64,000 nucleotides of DNA. Source: JAEXOD01 sp963667875. GTDB lineage: Bacteria; Bacteroidota; Ignavibacteria; Ignavibacteriales; Melioribacteraceae. A program made the translations under genes and the position numbers. The stretch covers positions 62,001 to 126,000 of the forward strand of contig CAXXGC010000013.1 in NCBI GenBank assembly GCA_963667875.2, written 5' to 3'. The notes under the pieces were generated by a model. The model saw only the letters and a program-made list of their open reading frames with translations, had not been told where the DNA came from and ran no database searches. Below, piece after piece: positions 8,077-18,700 of this stretch (position 1 is the stretch's first letter; each line of letters begins with the position of its first letter).

Positions 8077-8682
8077 ATGAAAAAAAACATGGTTTACTTT
8101 ATACTTTATGTTGTTCTGATAACCGAATTGTTAATTGTAATTACTGAAAGAGATGAACTTGACGAAGCACAGGAAAAAGTAAGAACAGAAATGTTACGTA
8201 CTATATATAAAGAACCTGTTGAAATTAAAGTTCCTTTTAGTGTTGATTACGAAATTAAAAATCAAAATAAATTTAACGTAGTGTTATCAGCAAGCGGACT
8301 TGTTTCCGTTGAAGAAAAGCAAGCTATTAAATATTATATAAATATAGATCCATCTTCAAAAGTAAGACCTTCAAATTGGCCTGGTGACGGAATTAATTCA
8401 GCCAGTATAGCAGGTACTTATGCAATTGAAAAAGATTCAAGCGGAAATGCTATATTTAGTGGAATGCTTGACAGAGAAGGCGATTATGTATTTACAATAT
8501 ACGCCGAAGTTACAAGAACTGCTCCAAGTTATATGAAAGCATTACCAGGATTAGTAGATGAGTTTAAGTTATTTATGGAAGAAACTAATCAGTTAAATGT
8601 AAAAACAAAAACTGCGCTGGTAAATCTCCATGCCCGTAGATTAGGCGGTGTTCAAACTTCAGCTGCTGAAATAAGATTCTAA
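8077..8682 (+). CDS. Single-pass membrane protein, possible N-terminal half of a split GldM
   Basis: 201 residues. One N-terminal TM helix (about 5-22, MVYFILYVVLITELLIVI, with Glu17 inside it) follows two lysines, so most of the chain is periplasmic. A helical segment (23-45) and then beta-rich sequence with a SGMLDREGDYVFTIYAEVTR element follow. In T9SS clusters, gldL is followed by gldM, whose single TM helix sits inside the GldL ring and whose periplasmic beta domains reach the outer membrane. Position, topology and start fit GldM, but classical GldM is about 500 residues and this is only 201. The next gene could supply the missing domains. The assignment is inferred from order and topology; sequence similarity to GldM is not obvious by eye. 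Confidence 0.4.
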   Translation: MKKNMVYFILYVVLITELLIVITERDELDEAQEKVRTEMLRTIYKEPVEIKVPFSVDYEIKNQNKFNVVLSASGLVSVEEKQAIKYYINIDPSSKVRPSNWPGDGINSASIAGTYAIEKDSSGNAIFSGMLDREGDYVFTIYAEVTRTAPSYMKALPGLVDEFKLFMEETNQLNVKTKTALVNLHARRLGGVQTSAAEIRF

Positions 8683-8699
8683 AATTAAAAGGTGTGCAG

Positions 8700-9785
8700 A
8701 TGAAAAAATTTCTACTTTTTTTATTTTTAACGGGATTAGTAATGAGCGGTCAAACAAGGAAAATATCCGATACTTTGACTGTAGTTACATCTCAAAAATT
8801 CAAGGTACCAAAAAGTAAAGATATTGTACTTACCAATATCAAAAGGCTTAATATTACTGCGGAATTATTGGACGCGAACTTTGGTTTAATCCGTAAAATT
8901 TCGGATTGCTCACAAGACCCTGCGCCTGATAAATTTCAAAACGCCCTAAAAGGGCAAAGAAGTGTACTTGTAACATATTCAGTTTTTGAAACAATTGCTG
9001 AAGCAGGTACATATTACGCTAAAATTAATATCGATTTAACAGATGAAAAAGGATCTGCAAAAGCGGAAGTTTACTACAAAATTAATGTAGTACATCCAAT
9101 TTTAGCTGCTCCAATGAGTCTGCGTGATGCATATTTTTATTCTGAAAAGGAAACATTTAGTTTTGCCACCTTAGAATATACCGACTTTAATAGTTATTCA
9201 TATCAAGTATTAAATGAAAAAACCAATGCGCTTTTAGATAGCGGCAGAGGCCCAATTGTTACCCTTGATAAAATATTCAACGATATTAATATGGTTGATA
9301 ATAAAATTAAAATTGTTGGTAAATATAATGGTAAAGAGTTTCAGTATAAACTTAAAGATGGTTCAATTCATCCATCAACCTGGAGTACAACTTTAAATAA
9401 GTTGTCGTTTTCCCCATTTGTATTTTTAAAAGAGGAAGCCGAATTTAAGATTAATAAAGATCCTTTAGTTGTTAGTGCCTATAACGACAAAATATTAACT
9501 TTATATTACGGTTACTTTAGTAAAACGGCAAGTGGAAATTTTGCTACTGCAAAACCAATAATTAAAAATCTATCGGTTACCAGCGAACCTGTACAATACT
9601 TAAAAAGTGCAGTTGCTATTACACCGGATGGTGGAGCTTTTTCTTATATTCAGTTAACTCCAAATCAAGATTTTATTGATGGTATTGAACAATGCGGCAG
9701 TGCAGATATTATAATACGAGTAAGTTTCGAAACTCAATTTAAAGAGAAGAAGAGTTTTACTTATTATGCCCAAATAATTAAATAA
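8700..9785 (+). CDS. Secreted beta-rich periplasmic protein, possible second half of a split GldM
   Basis: 361 residues from the ATG at 8700. AAAAGG (8687-8692) is a good RBS for it, so the in-frame GTG at 8694 is rejected. A cleavable signal peptide (KKFLLFLFLTGLVMSGQ) is followed by about 340 residues of beta-strand-rich sequence in two or three domains. Phrases such as EAGTYYAKINIDLTDEKG and YYKINVVHP look like Ig-like strands. There are no catalytic motifs, no lipobox and no sorting tail. Classical GldM ends in three periplasmic beta domains of similar total size, so this gene plus the previous one could make a two-chain GldM. That is inference; an unrelated periplasmic adaptor is equally possible. 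Confidence 0.4.
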   Translation: MKKFLLFLFLTGLVMSGQTRKISDTLTVVTSQKFKVPKSKDIVLTNIKRLNITAELLDANFGLIRKISDCSQDPAPDKFQNALKGQRSVLVTYSVFETIAEAGTYYAKINIDLTDEKGSAKAEVYYKINVVHPILAAPMSLRDAYFYSEKETFSFATLEYTDFNSYSYQVLNEKTNALLDSGRGPIVTLDKIFNDINMVDNKIKIVGKYNGKEFQYKLKDGSIHPSTWSTTLNKLSFSPFVFLKEEAEFKINKDPLVVSAYNDKILTLYYGYFSKTASGNFATAKPIIKNLSVTSEPVQYLKSAVAITPDGGAFSYIQLTPNQDFIDGIEQCGSADIIIRVSFETQFKEKKSFTYYAQIIK

Positions 9786-9827
9786 CTCAAAATGTATAAA
9801 TTAAAAATAATACAAGTAGAGAGGATA

Positions 9828-11372
9828 ATGTACAGATTAATTACAATAATAGTGATTCTTTTTAGCTTTTTTAGCCAAAGTTACTCTCAAACTTATGAAG
9901 AATATACTAAAAAAATAGATTCAAAGTTGAGAAGGGATAAAAACTATCTAAATTTAAATTATTTAGATATTACTCCCGATTTCCAGAGTATACCTCAATT
10001 TAATTCTGTTTTTCCACGTGTTGACGGGAGAGAGCCTTTTACATTTGCAGCTAAAGAGAATGTAACTTACAGATTAGTATATTTAAAAAATGGATTGGAT
10101 ATCGATTCAGTTTATTTATTATATCTAGTCAAAATAGAGCGTGACGTATCAAACGAACAAGGTTTGATTGTACAAGCTACTACAGATCAAAAAGAAGATA
10201 TATCAAGGGTATTAAATTTTAAAGATATTTATTCTTTAAAAAATAATCAACCGCCTCTCTACTCTTTTTTAGTTGCGCTTGTAAATAGCGATGTACGCGA
10301 TAAAGAGGAAACTGATACCCGACTGCCTTCATTGTTGGGTATTACTCCTGATGAGGAAATAAAGACCAGTATAGGTATGTCTTCACGCGATAATAGGGAC
10401 TACTACAATTATGTAACTGTAAATACAGCTGCACATTGGTACCCGCGAGAAACTGCTGAAGTACAAACAAAAGGAAGAGTAAAAACAACTGTATCTGACC
10501 TTCCTTTTAAAATAGATGCTAGTTTTTCGCATATTAGTTTTTCGCATCAAATAATGGAATTCAAAAATCTTGGTGGTGCTAGTGTTGAATTGAGCACACA
10601 AGAAAGAGTAATGAACTTATTACCTTATGAAGCTATGTTATTAGGTGTAGGCGCAAAACTTTTATTCCGTTTGGATGATGGAAAAAATATTTATAATTCT
10701 TCTTATATTGATGCTAAATTAATGGCTAGATTGCGAATGGGTAAAAAAACATTTTTGGATGGAAGATATATTGCTGAAAATAATCCTTTTGGTCCGGGTA
10801 ATACGCCATCGTTAAATTTAACTAGTGCAATTACTGCTGATTTAAGTATGACAAAACCTATGTCATTACCATTCGTTAATTTATATTTTGCAATAGGTTC
10901 TGAAGAGTATAAAGATCCTAATGCTTATAAACGTACAGGTACCGGATATGTAGCATATTTTTCTTCAACACAAGCTGAATTAACATTTTCTTTTTTCTGG
11001 AATTCGAATGATAAATTTGTCAATCGTTTTGGTATGGATGTTGGCGGTGCTTATTACAATATCTGGGAAGCAAATTACGATAATAAACTTAATTTTAAAT
11101 CAGCAAAATTGATTCAGGATAAGTTTATGCCTGTTGTTGTATTCCATTATAATTTTGTTCCCAAAGGTGAACCTCTGTTAGGTGGTAGTATAAGAGTATT
11201 TGATAGTCATGCAAATATCGGCGCATGGTTAAAATTGATTGACCTATATTCAATCCATAGATTTAGATTTGAAGTTAACTATATTACTGCTCCTTTTGCC
11301 CGTCAAAGAAGAGCTTGGGAAAGTGAAGGCGGTGCTATGTTCCAATTAAGATATCGTTTAGGTATAAATTAA
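9828..11372 (+). CDS. Outer-membrane-type protein, family A copy 1
   Basis: 514 residues from the ATG at 9828, which has an AGAGAGG-type RBS. The longer reading from 9792 would place 12 extra residues before the signal peptide. Signal peptide MYRLITIIVILFSFFSQS..Q is followed by a globular part (about 20-190). That part starts with a helix (YEEYTKKIDSKLRRDKNYL) and contains DIDSVYLLYLV and an LLGI...SSRDNRDYYNYV segment. After GRVKTT come alternating hydrophobic strands (about 200-514) typical of an outer-membrane beta barrel, ending FQLRYRLGIN. It is paralogous to 12801-14301. I do not recognise a named family. The gene alternates with family B in A-B-A-B order. Confidence 0.6.
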   Translation: MYRLITIIVILFSFFSQSYSQTYEEYTKKIDSKLRRDKNYLNLNYLDITPDFQSIPQFNSVFPRVDGREPFTFAAKENVTYRLVYLKNGLDIDSVYLLYLVKIERDVSNEQGLIVQATTDQKEDISRVLNFKDIYSLKNNQPPLYSFLVALVNSDVRDKEETDTRLPSLLGITPDEEIKTSIGMSSRDNRDYYNYVTVNTAAHWYPRETAEVQTKGRVKTTVSDLPFKIDASFSHISFSHQIMEFKNLGGASVELSTQERVMNLLPYEAMLLGVGAKLLFRLDDGKNIYNSSYIDAKLMARLRMGKKTFLDGRYIAENNPFGPGNTPSLNLTSAITADLSMTKPMSLPFVNLYFAIGSEEYKDPNAYKRTGTGYVAYFSSTQAELTFSFFWNSNDKFVNRFGMDVGGAYYNIWEANYDNKLNFKSAKLIQDKFMPVVVFHYNFVPKGEPLLGGSIRVFDSHANIGAWLKLIDLYSIHRFRFEVNYITAPFARQRRAWESEGGAMFQLRYRLGIN

Positions 11373-11387
11373 AAAAAGGTAATTAAT

Positions 11388-12764
11388 ATGAAAAATTTTA
11401 TAAAATATTTGCTTTTCATTCTTATAATTCCTTGTGTTGTTCGTTCACAGCAAGACTCGTTACAAATTAAAGAATTGCGAAAGATTTTTATTAATCTTGA
11501 ATACAATACAATTGCCTATGACGATCTTAAGAAGAAATGGTTTATTAATGACCCTGAATTTGTACGTGATGTTTACAGCAGATTTATCATTAATAACGAA
11601 TTAAGAATTAACGGTCGTCCGGCTTCATCAGATGTTATTCGTGAAAAATCGAAAGGTATATTTGATGGGAGTATAATAATTGATGTTAGAAAAAGATTTT
11701 ACGATGATGAACTTGAGTATTTTGCTTTTGTTCCATCGGCTGAATTAGAAAAAGAAAAACCGGCTTATTTATTCGATCCTGTTGAAGATCCGTTTGAATT
11801 AAAAACGATAATAGGTCAAAATTTGTATGAAAGAATTCAAAAGCAACAATACTTTTTTGCTGATATCACAAAACAAGTTTATGATACAAAACCGGGTTAT
11901 TATTTTGATTTGAATTTAAATTTGCTTGCCCCGGAAATTATGTTCTGGTCAACTACCTCAAATCAACGAAATAAATATTTAGTTTCATTGATAGGCAAAT
12001 GGGGAGATAATAGAATATTTTTACCCGGATGGTATTCTCCTCAATATACTGTTGCTTTCCAATTGGCTTATCACAAAATATTAAGTTCCGATCCGCGTGA
12101 CTATACCTACAAAGTTGCATTAGGTACAAGTATCGAATCCGGTAAACCATATATTAAAGATATGCCTAAACAACCATTATTTAAAAGTGCAGATGATATT
12201 TATTTCAAAATATCCGGAAATTTATCGGAATATATTTTCCCGTCTTTTCCAAAAGTATATATGAATTTGGAAGGACAACTTTCATATAATGATTATAAAA
12301 ATAATGTATTTGGATTTGCCAAAACAACTCAGTTCTTTTCAATTAGAGACTACTTTGAATTAAATTTTGTAAAAAGAGATTTAGTAAATGTATTCGATTT
12401 GGGTATGCTTCAAGCTGGTCTTGGTGTAAGTACTTTTTCAACATATCATTACGAAGTTGATCCTACTAAAACAAAATTACTTGATCTTGATAAAAAAACA
12501 GCATTCGATAAATTTACTCATTTCTTTAATGTTGATGTCGGTTTATCAAAACGCGGTGGTTTATTACAACACGAAACCAACCTAACAGTTAGTTACGGTT
12601 CGGAAGGTTATGGTTATGTTGGTGTTGATGTAAACTTTATGATTAATGATACGTTTGGGTTCATAGCAGGATTCTATTCGGGATTCAGCTTAAATCAAAC
12701 AAAATTCCCATATAAAACTGATAAATATTTAGTATTTTCTCCGGTTATTAGAATTAATTATTAA
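11388..12764 (+). CDS. Outer-membrane-type protein, family B copy 1
   Basis: 458 residues, ATG 11388 with AAAGG RBS, 15 bases after family A copy 1. Signal peptide (KNFIKYLLFILIIPCVVRS) is followed by a helical or mixed N-terminal domain (about 25-150). That domain has NLEYNTIAYDDLKKKW, DPEFVRDVYSRFI and KRFYDDELEYFAF, motifs kept in the paralogue at 14318. Beta-strand-rich sequence from about 170 ends with YLVFSPVIRINY, an aromatic-rich final strand suited to recognition by the barrel assembly machinery. No enzyme motifs are visible. The pairing with family A suggests that the two products form one outer-membrane unit; the role is unknown. Confidence 0.6.
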   Translation: MKNFIKYLLFILIIPCVVRSQQDSLQIKELRKIFINLEYNTIAYDDLKKKWFINDPEFVRDVYSRFIINNELRINGRPASSDVIREKSKGIFDGSIIIDVRKRFYDDELEYFAFVPSAELEKEKPAYLFDPVEDPFELKTIIGQNLYERIQKQQYFFADITKQVYDTKPGYYFDLNLNLLAPEIMFWSTTSNQRNKYLVSLIGKWGDNRIFLPGWYSPQYTVAFQLAYHKILSSDPRDYTYKVALGTSIESGKPYIKDMPKQPLFKSADDIYFKISGNLSEYIFPSFPKVYMNLEGQLSYNDYKNNVFGFAKTTQFFSIRDYFELNFVKRDLVNVFDLGMLQAGLGVSTFSTYHYEVDPTKTKLLDLDKKTAFDKFTHFFNVDVGLSKRGGLLQHETNLTVSYGSEGYGYVGVDVNFMINDTFGFIAGFYSGFSLNQTKFPYKTDKYLVFSPVIRINY

Positions 12765-12800
12765 TAGGAGAGTATGATTATTCACTAAATTGAATATAAA

Positions 12801-14301
12801 ATGAAAAAAAATTATACTTTTTTTTATATTTTATACAATCTCATCTGCTTTATTTGGGCAAAATTTATGGGATGTGTATAAAAAGGTTGAAAAAAAATTA
12901 AAAAATGATGCTAAGTATTTAGATTTATATGCTATAAATTTTACGCCTAATCCGGAAGAAATGCCGTTTTTGCAAAATATTCCGTTAGGTTTTAGTAAAG
13001 ATACTTATAGTTTTAATGATCAGACCAATTACACCATAGTATTTATTAAGGAAACCATTGAAATCGATTCAGTGGTTTTATTATATGTTTCAAATGTTAT
13101 AAATTCAGGTGGTGGTGCCGATTCAAATAGTCTAATTGTGTCTAATACTACTGCGCAGTCAGATACAGTAAATGTACTATCATATACTGATATTCAGGAG
13201 TTATATTTTAGTCCGGTAAATAAAAAGTATTATAATGAACTGTATCGAATTGTTGTTGCAACTTTGCAGGAACAGGAACCCAAATCTTTATTAGGTATTG
13301 AAGTATCGAAGGACTTAAAAAAGAGTAAAGGTTTTTCCAGTGAAAATAATGGTGATTATTTAAATTATGTTTATGTAAACTCTAGTTTTAAATATCCGCC
13401 ATTAAAAGCCAATGTACCAACACAACGCCGAGGAAGAGTAAAAAACGAAGTAGTTGGAACAGATTACCAAATTGCAGCTTCATTAAACAATGTTACTTTT
13501 ACTCATAAAATGTTGGAATTTCCGTTTTATTCACTTAGTGCCGAAATAAATACGGGCGATGATTTTTTAAATATATTGCCTTATCAAAATATGACGGTTG
13601 CCGGTGGTATAAGAGGATTAATAACATTTTCGGGTGACGAACAAAATTTATTAAAAGATATAATTTTGGATGTTCGACTACTGGGAAAAGGACGAGTTGA
13701 TTTATCGGATATATCGCATAAAATTCCATTTATATTTTCTGATGCTGCCAAATTAAATGTGGCTTCGGGCTTTATAGCTGATATTAAAACAAGCCAGCTA
13801 TACGATTTCCCATTCTTAAATTTATATATTTCCGCCGGCAGTAAAGATTTCACAAAACCGTTTGTTTCATTTGGTAAAAAAGATAGTACTTATGCTTATT
13901 TTACGTCTGTACAATGGCGGTTTATGTTTTCCTTTTTTTGGAACGCAAGTGAAAGATCCGATTTAAGACTTAAAATGGATATTGGTCTTGGTAACCATGA
14001 TATTGTTAAGGTTATTAATCACAAAAATGTAATTACGGAAAATTTAGTTACTAATAAAATTAAGCCTATTGTAGGGCTTAACATCTCTTTTGTTCCTAAA
14101 AATACCGAATTGATAAACCTTAATTTGCGTTATTATGACGGTATCATAAAAGGGGATGTCTGGTTTAAAGTGTTCGAAATGCAGCCACACGTATTTCGGC
14201 TTGGCGGTGTATTCATGTCTTCTCCCGTTTTTAGAAAAGTGAGTGAATGGGAAATAGAAGGATCCGGAATGATTCAAATTCATTACCGATATGGTTTTTA
14301 A
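12801..14301 (+). CDS. Outer-membrane-type protein, family A copy 2, start separated from body by a frameshift
   Basis: The body is open to TAA 14299-14301 and aligns along its whole length with the 9828-11372 protein: YKKVEKKLKNDAKYLDL, EIDSVVLLYV, the LLGIE..KGFSSENNGDYLNYV segment, QRRGRVKNEV, and a closing MIQIHYRYGF. The only ATG with a following signal peptide is 12801, but it is one frame off. Removing one A from the eight-A run at 12804-12811 gives M-KKIILFFIFYTISSALFGQ, a normal signal peptide running straight into NLWDVYKK. As written, the first in-frame start is GTG 12874, which lies after the signal peptide and would yield a non-exported barrel protein. Either the extra A is an assembly error or the copy is inactivated or slippage-dependent. 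A very short ORF (12774-12788) with a good AGGAGAG site precedes it. Confidence 0.6.
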
Positions 14302-14317
14302 CTAAAAGACGGTTGTT

Positions 14318-15709
14318 ATGAAAAAATATTTACTATTTGTTTTTATAATAATTACTTTTAATAATATATTTTCTCAGGTAACTACTGAGGATAAATTTAA
14401 ATATATTGATAAAGTATATAGAAACTTAGAATACAACACAATGGCATTTAACGACTTAAAAAAAACATGGAATTTGACAGATCCTATGTTTGTAAGGGAA
14501 ATATTCAACAGATTTGTTGTTCAAAATGCTCTTAGGATAGACGGTAAAAAACCTGCGGCTGATACGCTGCGAAAAATGGTTAATGATGTTTTTGACGGAT
14601 ATGTATTTATTGAATTAAAAAAACGATTTTATGATGATGAAATTGAATTATTAAGGTTTTTTACTGAATCTACAATTAATGAAGATACAGTTAGAACATA
14701 TTATTTTGATGAATTTAATGATCCGGTTTATATTAAATCAATACTTGGCGACAAAGTATATCAAGATCTTAAATTGAAATTATATTCGTTAACAGATTTA
14801 TCAAAAACTTTTTATGATTCAAAAGAAGGTTATAAGTTTGATATTTATTTCCATGTTCAAAACCCCGAAGTTAAATTTTATCAATTAACAACTAATAATA
14901 GAAATAAATTTTTAGTTTCGTTTATTGGAAGATGGGGTAATGATTATGTTATAATGCCGGGATGGTATGATCCTCATTATAATGTTGGCGTGAAATTAAA
15001 ATATATTGACTATTTGGTTAATAACCAACCAAGCAGTGCTTATAATTTTGAAATTGGGTTTAGTGTTGATGCCAAATGGCCCGGTTTTGGATTTGCAGAA
15101 GGGAATTATGGTCGACGATTATTCAGTTCCGGTAATAATCTTTATGTTCATTTGGACGGAAATCCATTAAAATTAATTTGGCCAAAATTAGAAAAATTTG
15201 ATTTTTATTTTGATGGTTCTTTTTCGATGTCGGAATATGGTGTTAAAGATTATAAAGTTAATTATGCCAGCCAATTCTTTTCGAATAGAAATTATTTGGT
15301 ATTCTTGGTTAAATATAAAAATTTGGCAAATGTAATGGATCTTGGAAATTTACAAGTCGGGTTAGGTTTATCCACCTTAGACATATACCATTATTATTTG
15401 GATCCGAATAAAATTGCTTTACTAAATGTTCACAAAAGTTCGTTAGGTTATTTTAACAATTCAATTATAACCGAAGCTGGTATAGAAAATTTTACCGGTT
15501 TATTACAGCACAAAGTATTTTTGCAGCTTGGATATGATTTTACAGATTCTTATGGATATTTTGGATTAAAAACACAATTTATGCTTAGTAATTCTATAGG
15601 TTTTGACTTTAAGTTTTTTAAAGCTTTTGCAAAATCTAAAACTGGAATTCCGTTCTTTAGATTTGATAATTATATAGTATTTTCTCCAATTATTAGAATC
15701 AACTATTAA
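14318..15709 (+). CDS. Outer-membrane-type protein, family B copy 2
   Basis: 463 residues, 16 bases after family A copy 2. Signal peptide KKYLLFVFIIITFNNIFSQ. The N-terminal domain repeats the copy-1 motifs (NLEYNTMAFNDLKKTW, DPMFVREIFNRFV, KKRFYDDEIELLRFF). The later half is strand-rich (KFLVSFIGRWG, VIMPGWYDPHYN) and ends YIVFSPIIRINY, almost the same last strand as copy 1. The conserved core shared by the two B proteins (RxKxLVSxIGxWGxxxxxxPGWYxPxY) is a useful family signature. It lies directly upstream of the giant repeat protein, so copy 2 may be the pair devoted to its export or anchoring; that is inference from position only. Confidence 0.6.
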   Translation: MKKYLLFVFIIITFNNIFSQVTTEDKFKYIDKVYRNLEYNTMAFNDLKKTWNLTDPMFVREIFNRFVVQNALRIDGKKPAADTLRKMVNDVFDGYVFIELKKRFYDDEIELLRFFTESTINEDTVRTYYFDEFNDPVYIKSILGDKVYQDLKLKLYSLTDLSKTFYDSKEGYKFDIYFHVQNPEVKFYQLTTNNRNKFLVSFIGRWGNDYVIMPGWYDPHYNVGVKLKYIDYLVNNQPSSAYNFEIGFSVDAKWPGFGFAEGNYGRRLFSSGNNLYVHLDGNPLKLIWPKLEKFDFYFDGSFSMSEYGVKDYKVNYASQFFSNRNYLVFLVKYKNLANVMDLGNLQVGLGLSTLDIYHYYLDPNKIALLNVHKSSLGYFNNSIITEAGIENFTGLLQHKVFLQLGYDFTDSYGYFGLKTQFMLSNSIGFDFKFFKAFAKSKTGIPFFRFDNYIVFSPIIRINY

Positions 15710-15742
15710 AGATTTATACACCACTGAGGAGTTATTTGGTAG

Positions 15743-18700
15743 ATGAAGAAATATACATTTTTTATTTTGTTATTAATTGGTTATTTTATTTTTAATGTTG
15801 ATACAGTTAATGCTTATAAATCAATAACATCAAAAAATCAATTAACTTCTTCTAATGTGTCGGCAAAATTCCAAGAACCCAAAGCAAAATCTATAACTTT
15901 GGCTTCTCCTAATGGTGCTGAAATATGGAAAGCAGGTTCTACCCAAGTTATTAAATGGAATAGCAGTGAAATTAATTTTGTTACAATTAGCTATTCAACA
16001 AATAACGGTGTTTCATGGACAAATATTGAATCAAACATAGCTGCTAGTTTATGGCAATATCAGTGGAATATACCAGAAAACATTACTCCTTCGCAAGAAT
16101 TTAGAATTAGAATATCCGATGATGAAGCTCCCGCATTTTTTGATATAAGCGATAATCCTTTTATTTTAACAAAATTAAAAATATTATCTCCTGTTACAGG
16201 AGTCTCTTTCCAGACATCACGTGTAGAGACAATTAAATGGTTTGCCAGTGCTGATATTAGTCAAGTTGATATAGAAATAAGTTTAAATAATGGCGGTTGG
16301 ACACCTATTGTTAATAATTATGACGCATCGCTTGGTAAATACGAATATACAGTACCTGATAATCCTTCATCATTTAATAGAATAAGAATTAAAAATAGTA
16401 CTTTGCCTACAATTTCTTCAATAAGTGATGTATTTAGAATTGCTAAAATAGTTTTATCTTCTCCTAATGGTGGTGAGGAATGGTATAATAATTCAACACA
16501 TTCAATATTATGGAACAGTTCCAGCATCACTAATTTGGGATTGTCCTATTCAACAGACAACGGTATATCTTGGGTTGTTATAGCAAATCCTATCTCGGCA
16601 GCTTTTAATTCATACAGCTGGGTAATTCCTTCAACAGCTACCAGTCAGGCCTTAATAAAAGTATTTGATGCTAACGATAATACAATTTATGACATTAGTA
16701 ATGCCAACTTTACAATTTCAACATTATCAATAACTTCTCCGGCAGCAATTACGGGCTGGTCTATTGGTTCAACAAAAAATATATTGTGGACATCTAATTT
16801 ATCCGGTAATGTTAAAATTGATATTACTACAAATAATGGAACATCATGGACTCAAATAGTTACCGGAATACCTGCAACACAGGGATCTTATACATATACT
16901 GTTCCTAATACTCCCACAAATAGAGCCAAAATAAGAATCAGCAGTTTGGTTAACCCTGCATTTATTTCTGAATCGGATGGACTATTTACAATTGGTAATA
17001 TTGATTTTGTAAGACCAACAGGTGGGGAAGTTTTCCGCGCAGGTGATGTTGAACAGATTTTATGGTCAAGTACCACTGGAATAAATTTAGTTAAAATAGA
17101 GTATTCCACAGATGGAATTCTTTGGAATTTAATTACTGCAAATGCACAAGCCAGCTTAGGGCGATATGATTGGGCTATTCCATCAAACTTGTCTTCTTCT
17201 AATTCATTTATAAGGTTAAGTGATGCTGAAAGTGATGCAGGATTGGAATATACCAGCAGTGCTTTTTCAATAACAAATATTATTATTACAGCTCCTACCG
17301 GTAACGAAATTTACAAAGGGGGAACAACCCATAATATTACTTGGGCTGCAAGTCCTAATATCTCCAACGTAAAAATTGAATTTAGACGTGATGACAGCAG
17401 TCCTTGGCAAACAATTGTTAGTACAGTTGCCACAGCTTTAGGAACCTATTCTTGGAATATACCCGATACACTTTCAACTATATATGGAAAAATTAGAATT
17501 AGTTCAACTTCTAATGCCTCTGTTAATACAATTAGTGAGGGATATTATAAAGTAGGTAACATTACTGTTACAGAACCAAATGGAGGCGAAAAGCTTGTTG
17601 GTAATGGAACCTATAATATTAGATGGTCAAATACCGGCAGCGTGAATTTTGTAAGATTGCAATATTCAGTGGATGGCGGCATTAATTTTATAAATATACC
17701 AAATGCTTCCAGTTATCCCGCAGGTACCGGTGTATTTAATTGGGCAGTACCAAATATTTTAACAAATACTGCCATGATCCGCATAAGCGATGCCGAAGGT
17801 CCAGTTATTTTTGATAATAGTGATGCGACTTTTTCGATTGCTCAATTAAGTTTAACTTATCCGAATGGCGGGCAAGGATTTATTCCCGGAACCCCAATAA
17901 ATATTACCTGGTCTTCAACTAATATTAATAATGTTTCTTTGGATTATTCTATTAATAATAGTGGTGTATGGAATAATATTGTTTCAAACATTAACGCGGC
18001 TTTGGGAACTTATAATTGGGTTATTCCAAATGCACCATCTGCTCAAGTTCAGATTAGGATATCTGCAACAGAAAATAGCAGTTTAAGTGATATTAATGAC
18101 GGATACTTTAAAATTGGGAGTATTGAAGTTTTATCGCCAAACGGTGCGGAAATTTATCAAGTAGGCACAAATAAAACTATACAATGGAATACAAGTCAAG
18201 GTATTAATACAGTTGATATTGATTTGACAACTAATAATGGCACAACCTGGATTAATTTAGTCTCCGATTATCCGGCTGTTGGTTCGTATAATTGGAATGT
18301 TACTAATGCAGGTTCCCCAAATTCAAAAATAAGAATTTCGGATTCTGAAAATCCAAGTATTTTAGATTTAAGTGATAATACATTTTCTATTAAAAATATA
18401 ACACTTACTTATCCAAATGGCGGAAATTTCTTTTTAGTAGACAGCACAATTAATATTAACTGGCTGCCATCTAATATAGCAAATGTTAAATTGGAGTATT
18501 CAACCGATAATGGGTTGTTCTGGAATACTATTGTTAATACTACTCCGGCATTGCCAAGTTTATATGCTTGGAAAGTAATTAATCGTCCTTCGGATAGAGT
18601 ATTAATAAGAATTAGTGATGCTGATTATCCGGCTGATAATATAATTGATTTAAGTGATGCTAATTTTAGTATTAATCTTTTATATGTTTTATTTCCAGAT

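Noticed and set aside
12774..12788. Four-codon ORF (ATG ATT ATT CAC TAA) with a good AGGAGAG site before the second A-type gene
   Set aside because: Too short to call a gene. More likely the ribosome site of the broken start region; noted within the gene entry.
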